From: Harmonia axyridis
Taxonomy: Eukaryota > Arthropoda > Insecta > Coleoptera > Coccinellidae
Assembly (NCBI RefSeq): GCF_914767665.1
Contig: NC_059501.1
Span: 36,370,501-36,434,500 of the forward strand
Reading direction: 5' to 3'
DNA: 64,000 nucleotides
Part shown: positions 22,741 through 33,199 of the stretch, piece by piece
Layout of the letters: each line of letters begins with the position of its first letter
Numbering within the stretch: the first letter of the stretch is position 1
The notes under the pieces: generated by a model
What the model saw: the letters and a program-made list of their open reading frames with translations, nothing else
Told to the model about the DNA's origin: nothing
Database searches by the model: none
Made by a program: the position numbers and the translations under genes

Positions 22741-23600
22741 CAAGGGTGTAGAAATGGGGGGTAATTAACCCCCCCCAAGATTTTCGAAATATAAAATTTA
22801 AGAAAACTCGCAAAGACGAAGACCAAAAATTTCTCTATAAAATGAACAAATAATAATCATTTTTCTTTCCTTTGAAATCGACACGTCAGTGAAGAATCGG
22901 ACCCTTTGACGGTTCATGAGTTTATTATCGCTTTCCAAATGATTACTTCTATTGCACTACAAGCCTGTCTTTGTTCGAGGTTCGTTATTTTTCTTTACCG
23001 GTCTGCTTTCTTGGCATCGTCCCTTATTTGCCATCTGTGATTTTTGCATTCGTCATCAGTAAACACCTGTTGTTTTCGGTTTTTTGTATCATTCTCGTCA
23101 CAAAATTTCAATATGTAGTTATCAATTGAAGAACTGAATTCGCTGAAGACATCAGTTTTGAATTGAATATATCTACAGGGTGTTCCTAAATTGGAGGAAC
23201 AAATGTAAATGACAGATTTCTCGGATCATTTCAAGAAAAAAAGTCCTATAACATGAGTCCTCAAACTCTTTGTTTTTGAGATACAGGTATTCAAGTTTTT
23301 CTCTGATTTCACCTTCTCTTCACAAGATATTTAACTTGAATTGGTATAGATATTCCAATATGAAGTTTTCATCATGTGATATCCTAATTTTGAATGCAAA
23401 TCACAGGATGAATTTTTTCTGGATGGGTGCCCGCTTCTTTCGTCCAGAATTATTTTTTTGTAACCACTAGTAGTTTAGAAAAATTCAAAAAGAAACTCTG
23501 GTTCAGTATACTACAATTTTTGGTTTGTTGTAGCTTTGTCGTATCAAACAATCGAATTTGTAATAAAAAAAAATTATTTCGAGTAATTTGGTTCAAACTT
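22741..23600 (+). repeat. Dispersed repeat family A, longest + copy
   Basis: This copy starts AAGGGTGTAGAAATGGGGGG and contains CCCCCCAAGATTTTCGAAAT, CACAAAATTTCAATA, the internal boundary ACAGGGTGTTCCTAAATTGG (about 23177) and TTTTTGGTTTGTTGTA near the end. It matches 51318-52215 collinearly over about 850 bp and 30550-30876 in reverse with a central deletion. It begins only 14 bp after the TA-flanked element. Short frames inside are not conserved between copies. Confidence 0.8.
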
Positions 23601-25454
23601 CGTTATCAAACCTCTTTTTCTCACATTATAGATATGAGTAAACAATGTCGTCGAAAAAATTTCGTCGATTACCCCCCACCCAGAAAAAAAAGATCTACCT
23701 CCTTGGTACCATAAAAAATTGAGCTATAATTTCACGTTTTACTTGATGTGTCTAAAACATTTTGTCAATAAATAAACCTACATTATTGTATTTTCGGATT
23801 TGGAATAAAATAGGTGTATAATATTAAGGAGACGTCGCGTCAGTTTAGTATTTTCATATTCGGTTAAGTAGAATTTGGACTGTAGAAATATAGGTTTACT
23901 TTCTAGAGACACCTCAGGTATTCCAAAATCTGGATCATGCAATGCATGAATTTTTGATTACTAGGAGGAACCTATATGAAAAACTGGCATACTAGTCATC
24001 ATATTTATTTTCCATTATCCATCTATTCCAAATTCATCACAACACGTAAAAATTCAACCCCTTCTCGGTTATCTACCATGAGGTAGGTAAGAAGTAATCT
24101 TAGGTCTTTTTTCGAGAATGTTACAAAAAGGAATAATATGACTCGCTTGAGAAAACGAATTGGAAGGCAAAAAAAAATCAAAAATATATTTTTTTGTGAT
24201 GAGATTCAATAACAAACTCACTGAGATTCATATTGCAAATATTGACAAATCAAACCACAAAACAGATTCTTGAGCTTCTTGAGAAGAATTTTTAGGTAAG
24301 CATTTCAACACCCAATATAACAATTCAAATAGACATTCATATTCAGTGATTAAAAACGCAACTAATTTCAGTACCTTATTACTCTAGTGGCGTCACAAAC
24401 ACAATTGAAATAGCAGTGTAAGAGATCACCTAGCTTTTTAGCCGTTATCTAGTCGGTTTTGAAGATGATATTTCGCCTAAAACTGTGGTGGTCATCTTGA
24501 AAGGTTTCTAGATCTTATCCTACATTATTATAAATCGACACTAAATAGCTCCAACAATTGAAATAACACGCATGGAATCAATTCCATTGCCAAAGTGTAT
24601 CCTTTAAATCTCTTGTTCGTTTCTTCGAAAAAAATAAAATAAAATCATCTAGAATTTACCTATATCAAAATAACAAGTGAGCACATTCGTTTATTATGAA
24701 AGATCTATCACGTACTGGACAAATAAACTAAATTGCACATATGATATATAATAATTAATAATAATAAAAATTACAAACCATTAATACTTGAAAAAAAAAG
24801 AATAGTAATTGTAATTTGTATTAGGTGCTATACATACTTTCTTACCATTTCTGTTTGATTGTCACTTGGTAATAAGTTTTAATTATTTGTAATATATTTA
24901 TATCGTTTTATTTTCATAGATACGGTTGTCATCTTTCGAAACACTTTTTGTACATAATATTGAGTTCCCTGTTTTGTTGGATGGCCTTCTGTTAGAAACT
25001 GCGATAAAATTAGCAATCCAATCAAATGGAATGAAAAAAAAACAATGTCCAAAAATATAATTGAATATTAATAATATTTGTGGAATGTAATTTACTTTGG
25101 GTGATTTGTTAATGAATTTCCATCCAATAAGAACCGAATCCATCATCAACAAAATTTAGTTATCAATACAAGGTACCTAGCATAATTAAATGAAAAAAAA
25201 CCACTAATTGGTAGTGTTTGTTCAGAAAAATTCAGAAAGGTTTGAAATTTATCCTGTTATAAATAATATCAAAGATCATTATTACTGAAAAAATCTCAAT
25301 ATCCTTTAAATAGAGTAAGATTTTCTTCCCATAATGTCTCGTCTAAACCAAGAGATCGATATAAAAAGAACTACCTTTAGTAGCAAGTGAAAAAACAAAC
25401 TTCGAGATCGATTGCCTCATAGATGAGATAGAACTCTTTTATCGAATCTCGTAC
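23601..25454. other. AT-rich region, nothing recognised
   Basis: Simple AAT-type repeats occur at about 24745-24775. I searched this part for the missing TGS1 C-terminal exon and found no candidate. Frames such as 24898-25152 on the minus strand lack any domain. Confidence 0.4.
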
Positions 25455-25652
25455 CTGTTCAATAGTTACCCTTATCTTGGATAAACATCGTAAAAATTGG
25501 GGTTGATCTATAATAGCTGCGTGGGAGCCGTGGTTTCTAGGGTGATGAGAAGACAGATAAGTCCTCGAGGGGTTAGGGTGCATCATGTGATGCAAACAGT
25601 CGGTCCAGAGCACTTCCACAATTGAAATTGCCAGTCTCAAAATGATATGGAT
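25455..25652 (-). CDS. Candidate internal exon, unknown protein
   Basis: A 198-base phase 0-0 frame on the minus strand is bounded by a possible acceptor (GGAATAG|ATC) and a good donor (GAACAG|GTACGA). It encodes 66 residues including LAISIVEVLWTDCLHHMM and PQFLRCLSKIRVTIEQ. Base composition is richer than in the flanks. I do not recognise the protein. The exon at 29238-29510 has the same strand and phase and could precede it. It may also be chance. Confidence 0.3.
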
Positions 25653-26278
25653 CTATTCCACATAAAGAAACAGATATATTTTCGATTGGAAGTTTCTTCT
25701 AGATAATATCACTGTCAACTCAATTGTTTATAGGAAAAAGTTTTTTTTTTATATTATATTTGAATTTTCTATGGTTCTGATCAAATCGTCATGAATAAAT
25801 CGAACCATAATTACCGTTAAATAATAATAACTTTAATTCCTTAGAATGTATATGTCAAAAGTCAGAAAGCATCAAAACAGATGTAAAATACAGAAAAGAA
25901 AATTAAACTAGATAATACACTGCTCAGAAAAAAGGAACAAAAGGTTACTCCCTAAATGATGAAAATTCTACAATACCGTAGAAGCATTCCTTAACAAAAA
26001 ATCAATTAACCTCTGTTTAAATTTATAAAGTGATTTTGCATCTTCATTCAAGCATCAAGCTTGTCATAAATATCCAATCCTAAATGAATTGATGACTTCC
26101 TTCCAATTCTGTATTTGTAATTTGGAAGTACAAAAATACTGTTCCTACAACTGCTTTGAAAATGAGCATAATCTAATATTTCTGTGAGAAATTTATTCCT
26201 CACCTCGCTTGATAGACTAATGAAATTCGGCTTTTGAAAATACGTTTCTATAGAAACGCAAGAAATGCATAGATACTG
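25653..26278. other. AT-rich region, nothing recognised
   Basis: No supported feature. Confidence 0.4.
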
Positions 26279-26776
26279 TCAACAAGGATCATTTTGAATT
26301 GAATCAGATATATAACTAGCATTATTAGTAATCATGGCTCTATACCGATCACCATTGACTGTAACGTTCTGGCCATCATCGTTTTTGAAGAAGTACAGAC
26401 AAATGATTCCACCAGCCCATAAAGCGCACCAAACAGGCAGTTTTTCTGGATGTAACGGTGTTTCGACATACACATGAGGATAAGCTTCACTCCAAATGCG
26501 GCAGTTTTGTTTGTTGACGTAGCCATTCAACCAGAAGTGCGCTTCATAGCTAAACAAAATAAAATGGATGTAGTGCGCGATACGTATTCCGCACAGAACC
26601 ATTATTTTCGAAATAAAATTGCACTATTTGCAAGCGTTGTTCAGGCGTGAGTCTATTCATGGTGAATTGCCAAACCAAACTGAGAATAAATCACTTGACA
26701 GCTGTCAAATCGGTTTCCATCTTGAACAGTAATGACAACTTAAAGTTATATACCCCGAAAAAAAAAACACCCGTTA
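26279..26776 (-). pseudogene. Mariner-like element, internally deleted
   Basis: Read on the minus strand, the terminal motif AACGGGTGTTTTT is at about 26776-26764. A start (MNRLTPEQRLQIVQFYFENN) is at about 26660. After HPFYF the sequence jumps to the conserved transposase block EAHFWLNGYVNKQNCRIWSE, followed by TPLHPEKLPVWCALWAGGII and QNVTVNGDRYRAMI. About 100 codons, including the segment before the first catalytic Asp, are deleted. The part carrying the second Asp and the C-terminus is missing. Same family as 9789, 12172, 37680 and 38694. Confidence 0.88.
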
Positions 26777-27829
26777 GTAATGATATTTTCTATCAATTCT
26801 AAACATGCATTGAGGACTTTACAATTTAACGAATTTTATTCGATCTAATTCAGTATGTTGAATTTTCTGAATCTGAAGTACTTAGTAATTTCAGATCGTT
26901 CACTTTGAAACAAATTTTTTCAAAATCTCGAAAATATTTTTTTAATGGAATTTGTAAAAAGTGATTGAAATTATCACTCTCAGTTTAATTCATTTGTAAT
27001 CTGAAATCTGAATCAAATTACCTCCACGTAATCCAGTCAATTTGTGCTCACATGTGCCCTCAAGGGAAGTTATGCGGTAGTTTTGATTTCTTCGATCGTA
27101 TGTATTTTTTTTAGGTGCTGAATCCGAATCTGACGTTTAGCACCAAAATTTCGTAATTTTCTTTGTTTCTGTGGTACAGAATTCAAATCTGAGGTTTGGC
27201 ACCAAAATTTCATGGTAAAACATTGCAAAAAATGCAAAAAAGGTGAAAATTTTCATTTTTTGCCGGTTTTTTGGATATAAACTTTCTACACATACAGAAT
27301 TTGAGTACCCTGTTGTATAAATACAACGACAGTATTTATTTCCTAAATATATTCATTGGAATCGATGTAAATAAATAAACTAAATTCAATTGGCTTTTTT
27401 TCTCAAAACATACTTGAGAAATAAAACTAGTGAAAATAGACTGAATGGGTTGGCTCTCATGAAGTTGATATATTTAAAAAGAAAAACAGAAGACATTTTT
27501 TATAATATGTAAATAAAATCAAATGTACTTGTTCTTTTTTGTTTTTTTAAATGGTTAAATATATATTTTATAATAAATATGATTATGGTTATGTCAAGCC
27601 CTTTTATAAGCATTATTTTCTTGAACCAGTGGCATATACAGAGAATGAGTTTGATATTTTTGCTATATCATATCATGTACATGCAGGCACAATACATTCA
27701 TTTATTTCTATGAAAAGAATTCTTATTTCTCCCATTATCCTTTCTGTATACGCCGAGGTATACGCCTTTGTCTTAATTCACAATTTTCTTCTGGCAAATA
27801 AATACATCGCCTGACCAGTAGGAAGATCC
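26777..27829. other. AT-rich region with a weak two-copy repeat
   Basis: AATCTGACGTTTAGCACCAA (about 27128) and AATCTGAGGTTTGGCACCAA (about 27185) form a degenerate direct repeat with a period of about 60 bp. The open frame 27551-27814 has no domain. Nothing else recognised. Confidence 0.4.
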
Positions 27830-28560
27830 CCAGAACATAACCCCTTACAGAATTTTGGAATGAGCCTGGTCATAAGACAAAGATGAAACTTCTCATTAGA
27901 AACACCCTATTCAAACTCGCACAAAGAATCTCACAGTGCTTCCTCCAAGTCGGAATTCATCCAAATTGATTTCGAGAAATCACACAGTCTCTGCTCTCTT
28001 GAGAAGCGTACCATACTACTCAATGTTGATAATTATCTCCTTGTTGAAATTGTGGAATACAGAATAAGATGTCTTCAATTCATTCATATGCAAGCGATTT
28101 GCACTGAACCCATTAATGCAGTGTGTCAAGATCTTCTTGCTCATTGATTTCTAAGCTTTGATCTTCAGCTGATACTATTACAGTGGCATCATCTCCAAAG
28201 AAGTATACATATCTATAATAACCTTCCTAGCACTATCATTTATATAGAGAAGGAATAACACAGGGCTCAAAACAGAGCCCTGTGGTACTCCAATCACTCA
28301 TTACTTATTGATCCTGAATTGAATGTTTCTCCTGAATGATTCAATGTTTCAAATTGTCTTCTTTCAAACAAGAAGCTGACAATCCACTGTTGGGGAATAC
28401 CTCTGATGACAATGATGACATATTCTTGAAGGTTATCCAAGAGATCCACTCGGTTAAACGCCCTGCTGAGATTACAGAATATCCTGGCCGGGGAACTCCC
28501 ACATTCGGTGTGAGCCATTTCTGGCTCAAAAGCAATGATATAGCAATAGGTTCAGAGAAG
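27830..28560 (-). pseudogene. Non-LTR retrotransposon reverse transcriptase fragment
   Basis: On the minus strand, decayed reverse transcriptase motifs can be read in order: NLSRAFNRVDLLDNLQ (the catalytic F-D-VDH region), RGIPQQWIVSFLFERRQFE, GVPQGSVLSPVLFLLYIND, and the region of the catalytic FADD box, disrupted by frameshifts. Towards 27830 a diverged C-terminal segment follows. The order and spacing fit a jockey/CR1-type element. Frameshifts and stops make it non-functional. Confidence 0.82.
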
Positions 28561-29237
28561 AAGATTATCTAGCCCTTACCTACTAAAGGGATGGAGTCAG
28601 GATTTCTTCAAGAAGGGGGGTCGCATAGTACCGAATTCGTGTAGACTATAGAGGTTATGCACAAGATATTATACAAATAATTGAAAAGTCCTTTTTCTAT
28701 TTATATTTTAATCACTTATCCAATTATTATAACCGATGGTTATTTTCCATTTTCTTTAGAGACTTTGTTTGGTTCAATGTGGACGATGAACGTTTATTAT
28801 GCAATACATAATTTCTTCTTAGTAAAATGGAACAAACCTAAACATAAATTTACGAAAATTTAATAGAGTTATAAAACTAAGTACTCGATATCAATATAAT
28901 ACATTTGATGTTCCTATCAGGAAGAACATATTAACTTCGTAACATATTGTAAATACATTCACTCTTTTTCGCCCGATGGATTTTCTATACACCCTAAATA
29001 AATAAACCTGAAACAAGGTGGATCGATATTCAATCTAATCGCATACCTTAGAAAAACAGTAATTGCTATTGTTCAACAAGTATCGGATATACAATGGTTT
29101 GTTTGTATCTGGGATATCTTGTGACAGTTCTTAATCTAAGGGTGAATAAAGATCGCTCCCCCGATAAGAACCGTGTTTGCGTTTCAGTATTAAAATTGTG
29201 AGATCTACCTACAGAGTATTCGGTTGCACTCACACAC
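28561..29237. other. AT-rich region, nothing recognised
   Basis: No supported feature; short frames lack domains. Confidence 0.4.
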
Positions 29238-29510
29238 CTGTTCAATGGTTGGGAATAATGTTACTTTTCTGGGTTGGCTGCAGATCACATACTTGGTTTG
29301 TGCAGAGGTAGCTCTGAATTCAAGATAAGAATCTATTGAATTCTCGGTCATTTCTAACCTAATAATTTCACAATGAACTGGATATATTTCTAGGGCTATC
29401 GGTTTACGTCTTTCCGGCCTCTGGAGGGTAGTCTGCGGTGTGTCAAATGGTTTTTGAGTTGAATTTGTATCAAAAATAATGTACGGTAATCTCGAAGAAT
29501 CGATATCGGG
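29238..29510 (-). CDS. Candidate internal exon, unknown protein
   Basis: A 273-base frame (91 codons, phase 0-0) on the minus strand has a strong acceptor (poly-T followed by GCTGCAG) and a good donor (GAACAG|GTGTGTGAG). The peptide begins PDIDSSRLPYIIFDTN and contains RPERRKPIALEIYPVHCEII and KYVICSQPRKVTLFPTIEQ. It has a normal amino-acid balance for an insect exon, unlike the low-complexity frames around it. I do not recognise the family. It could join the candidate exon at 25455. Confidence 0.45.
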
Positions 29511-30010
29511 CTGCAGCAAAAAAACAAAGAAATATAATTTTTCATGATATCTTCATTGTGAAATTTTAGGAATTATCATGCAAACAAAGGTGGATTTTGA
29601 TTCAACCATTATTGCAGGTAATTTTCAATAACAAAAATTGAAATTTGAAAAATTGGCATTTAAATTCTAGTAGAGTATAAAATATATTTTTTCGAGATAT
29701 TTTTCTCAAATTATTCTCTGATTTTTATTCTTCGAAGTTCATGATCGGTAGACAGGGGGAAGTGTAGAACAACCAATGTTTGTGCCAAATTCATACATCA
29801 CAATCAAAAGTTTGGAAGGCAGACGGCTTTTTCTTTATTTATTTCGATTGAATTGGTCATGAACAAAAATTTCAACAAACCTCTGAAATTTTCAAAGTAT
29901 ACAGTTATATATATATATAAAATTTAGGGGGTGATTCCTTGTCAAAATTTAGGTTGTGTTTTCCATGAAAACTTTTTGTTTTTGAGCCCCCCTTCTTAGT
30001 TACAGCCCTC
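29511..30010. other. AT-rich region, nothing recognised
   Basis: No exon or repeat identified apart from a short TA run near 29908. Confidence 0.4.
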
Positions 30011-30472
30011 AGTGGCGCCAGAAAAGGAGTTTTTAATTTTTTTCTCAAAAACCAAAGAACTGACATGAATAAAATTGAGCAGACATTTTATACGGGCGAG
30101 TAGGCATTCAAAGAAATTTTGGGTGATGTTTCTCTATGATGGCAAGGGATAGAAAAATGCATCCATATATTGTCATGTTTCGCAAGACTCTTTTTCCATA
30201 TTTATATTTCACAATAAAATTAATTTTATATTTCCTGATCCATTCTTAACAAATAGGTTCTCCTAAAATTTCTCGCTAAAATTCACGTTTTTTGAGAAAC
30301 ATTTCAACGAGAAATTAAAAGAGAACCTATTTGTTATTATTTTATTCTTATCGAGGGCTGAAGGACTCTAGAGCGATGGCCATTTGTTAAGAGGCAATAA
30401 ATAACAGTTACTAACTATTCTTGTCCGTTTTTTGGTTCCTAAGAAAAAAATTAAAAAGTGCTTTTCGGGCAC
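30011..30472. repeat. Nested inverted-repeat element
   Basis: Outer arms at about 30011-30055 and 30430-30472 are complementary (TTTTTAATTTTTTTCT with flanking CCAGAAAAG or CCCGAAAAG). Inner arms at 30249-30278 and 30307-30335 form a hairpin (TAACAAATAGGTTCTC paired with GAGAACCTATTTGTTA). The nesting suggests a MITE inside a larger foldback remnant. Confidence 0.75.
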
Positions 30473-30549
30473 CATATTTGGGGTACTGATACTAACCAGG
30501 GGGGATTTAAAAAACTACCAATGGTTCACCAAAATAAAACTTATGGTAG

Positions 30550-30876
30550 AAAGAAGCGGACACTTTTCCAAAAAAATATCACCCTGTAGATGTCATTCAA
30601 AATTAGCATGACATGATGAAAACTTAAGAATGAAATATCTATGCCAAATTTAAGTTGAATATCTTGTGGAGAGAAGGTGCTATGAGAAACAAAACTTGAA
30701 TTTTAACATTTGTTTGTCGAGAACTAATCTTTTCCGGATCCATGTAATCGGACTTTCATTTTATGGAAAAATTTTCGTTTTTTTTCTTTGCGGGATTTCT
30801 GAAATTTTATATTTTGGAAATCTTGGGGATAGTAATTACCCCCAGTACCCCTCATTTCTACTCCCTTGAGTTTCGG
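30550..30876 (-). repeat. Dispersed repeat family A, internally deleted minus copy
   Basis: Read on the minus strand this matches both ends of the family at 22741: GTAGAAATGAGGGGTA at the start, then ACAAGATATTCAACTT and ACAGGGTGATATTTTTTT. About 400 bp of the centre seen in the other copies is absent. Confidence 0.75.
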
Positions 30877-31650
30877 CAAAATCGAAGAAAAAATTTTTAA
30901 TTTTTATCTTGAAAACGAATGGCGTAACGAAAATAAATTTTTCAAAGAGTAAACACCAAATATTCATTCAGTTTTCTACCTATCCTAGAGATGAGATCAC
31001 CTTTTTTTCAAACACCCTGTAAAAAATATCTGTAATTAATTCGAGAACCTGTACTATAACGAGAGGTGAACAAAACTTTCCATCCAAGATGAAAGAACAG
31101 AAACGGAACCGGAATAACGAATCAATGCTGCTAACCTGCATAATAAGATTCTAAAGGATTATAAGATTATAAGGAAGTTGCTAAGATATGATCTGTTTTT
31201 CGGGAACAAAAGCCCCAGCTATTTCCGAAGTCATTCCACGCGGTTCGTTCCATTGTGGTCTGATCTTCGCCAGGGAGACAGAGATAGTCTTGGGACTTTT
31301 ATGCACAATTACATGAAATTGTCTCTTTGAATCCCGGGACAAAGGCCGGTATGCGAAAGGTTATATGTAGAATAAAAGAAGGAGATAATGACGCCGAGGT
31401 GCTCGCAGATACAGCTCCTGGAATTTAATTAAATAAGAGGAATAAGGAGGGAGGAGGGAGTTGCGGAGAGATGGAAGATGCGATCGCTTCCTTTCCGATC
31501 GGTGAGATCTGTTACGAACGTTTTGGAGCTCTCGTCCTTTTCGAATTTTGTGACGGGAGTGGTATCAATCGACTGATGACTAATCCGTCCTCAAATTTGA
31601 ATTTGTCTGTCCGACTCTCGATCCGACTGACCGTATAAACTAGAGATTCA
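30877..31650. other. Non-coding region with a GC-rich, non-repetitive block
   Basis: From about 31060 to 31560 the sequence is distinctly richer in G and C, has no internal repeats and no coding frame. It contains homeodomain-like words (CACAATTACATG at about 31302 and TTTAATTAAATAAG at about 31426). It stands apart from the transposon-derived flanks and is a candidate conserved non-coding element. Confidence 0.35.
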
Positions 31651-31808
31651 TGGCTTGACTTGATATTCAAGCAACTTGAATTGGCTTGACTTGATATTCA
31701 AGCAAATTGACTTAGCTTGACTTGAAATCTGGTCAAGTTGCTTGACTTGATATTCAAGCAACTTGACTTGGCTTGACTTGAAATCTAGTCAAGTTCAAGT
31801 CAAGCAGT
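31651..31808. repeat. ~31-bp tandem repeat, GGCTTGACTTGA unit
   Basis: Units starting GGCTTGACTTGATATTCAAG repeat about five times with alternating variants (ATATTCAAGCAACTTGA and AAATCTGGTCAAGTTG). Related words (CAAGTAGC, AAGCTACTTGACTTGATGA) reappear at about 33110-33190, beyond the foldback element, which suggests that element was inserted into a larger repeat. Confidence 0.85.
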
Positions 31809-32093
31809 AGTTTTAAATATCTAGTCAGTTAAGTATTTATTCATGAAGTATTTGAAAAGTCAAGTACATTTTACCAAGTTGCTTGATTTTTAGCAGTTTT
31901 ATTGATTGATCAATAACAAAAAATGATGAAATGAGAAGGAACTTTGCGAAAAACACTTCAATTAATGATCCTCATTTTATAAAAAAACCAAAATATCAAT
32001 TATTTCGAAATAGAAATATAAATGAAATCACTATAAAGCATTTCGAAATATAAAAAAATCATAGTTTCTCAATATTTAGAGATAATAAGATAT

Positions 32094-32921
32094 ACAGGGT
32101 GATTCACCGGGATGGCCTATTAGACGTTTATGGAAAACTAATCATAATTTTGATCTGAAAATTTGCATATCGGGGTTTGAGACAATGATCTTTCTCCCTA
32201 AAATATTTTCAGATCTCTACAACTTCTGGTTATACCGGAAACAGACTTCTACTTCCTTATTTCAAATGGTACACCCAGTATATTATTGCATCATTAGATA
32301 GCTTTTCTGATGGCAATTTCGGCAATATGCCATACCTTGGGAAAAACTCAACGGTTCATGAGTTATTGGGATTCTTATGAAAAAAATGGTGGCGATGAGG
32401 ACTCACATTTTTTTTAAAATTACCGCAGAAAGAGCTTTCTCCAAAAAATTTTTTTTCTTTTTCGATTCCGCAAATACGTAGTATTATAAGACTATTTGCG
32501 GTTTGGACCAAAAATGTACAGGGTGTTTATAAGAGGATCATGAACTTGGACAACTCAAATTCATCAAAACTCAAGATTTTCAAATTAGAACCTATATTTT
32601 TTATTATTTCAGTCGATACTACGTCCAAAAATAGTGGGGGTTACTTAATCAAACCCTTTACCTAAAATGAATACCAAAGTATGGCATATTGCCAAAAATG
32701 CCATCAAAAAATCTTTTTGATGATGCAATAATATACTGGGTGTGCCATTTCAAATAAGGAAGTAGTAGTCCTTTTTTCGGTATAACCGGAAGTTGTAGAG
32801 ATCTGAAAATATTTTAGTGAGAATGATCATTGTCTCAAACCCCAATATGCAAATTTTCAGCTCAAAATTATGATGAGTTTTCCATAAACGACTAATAGGC
32901 CATCCCGGTGAATCACCCTGT
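32094..32921. mobile_element. Foldback element with ~300-bp inverted arms
   Basis: The left arm begins ACAGGGTGATTCACCGGGAT and continues through ATTTGCATATCGGGGTTTGA, TTATACCGGAAACAGACT and CCAGTATATTATTGCATC. The right arm (about 32640-32921) is the reverse complement of all of these. The centre holds a small hairpin (CGCAAATACGTAGTATTATA to TTTGCG) and another ACAGGGTGTTT word. No transposase is encoded. A one-armed relative is at 59405-59685 plus 62069-62180. Confidence 0.9.
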
Positions 32922-33199
32922 ATATATTGAAAAAAGAAATAGCATTTATTTTTCTTGTTTAAATTAAATGTGATTATTAGATCTTACATCGATTGCATAC
33001 GAGTTTTTACATTATCAATTTGCTAATGTTGTTTTTTTTATGGATATGAGTTTTTAAAAACTAAATCGCTTGTGTACAATGAATATAATACATTTTATTT
33101 TATGAAAAAACATTCAAGTAGCTTTATTATTACGTCAAGTAGCAAGTAGTTGTTGAAAATATCAAGCTACTTGACTTGATGAATCACTTGTATACACTA

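Noticed and set aside
24361..24415. Candidate TGS1 final exon after TTTCAG
   Set aside because: The peptide does not resemble the TGS1 C-terminus and ends in a stop after about 13 codons.
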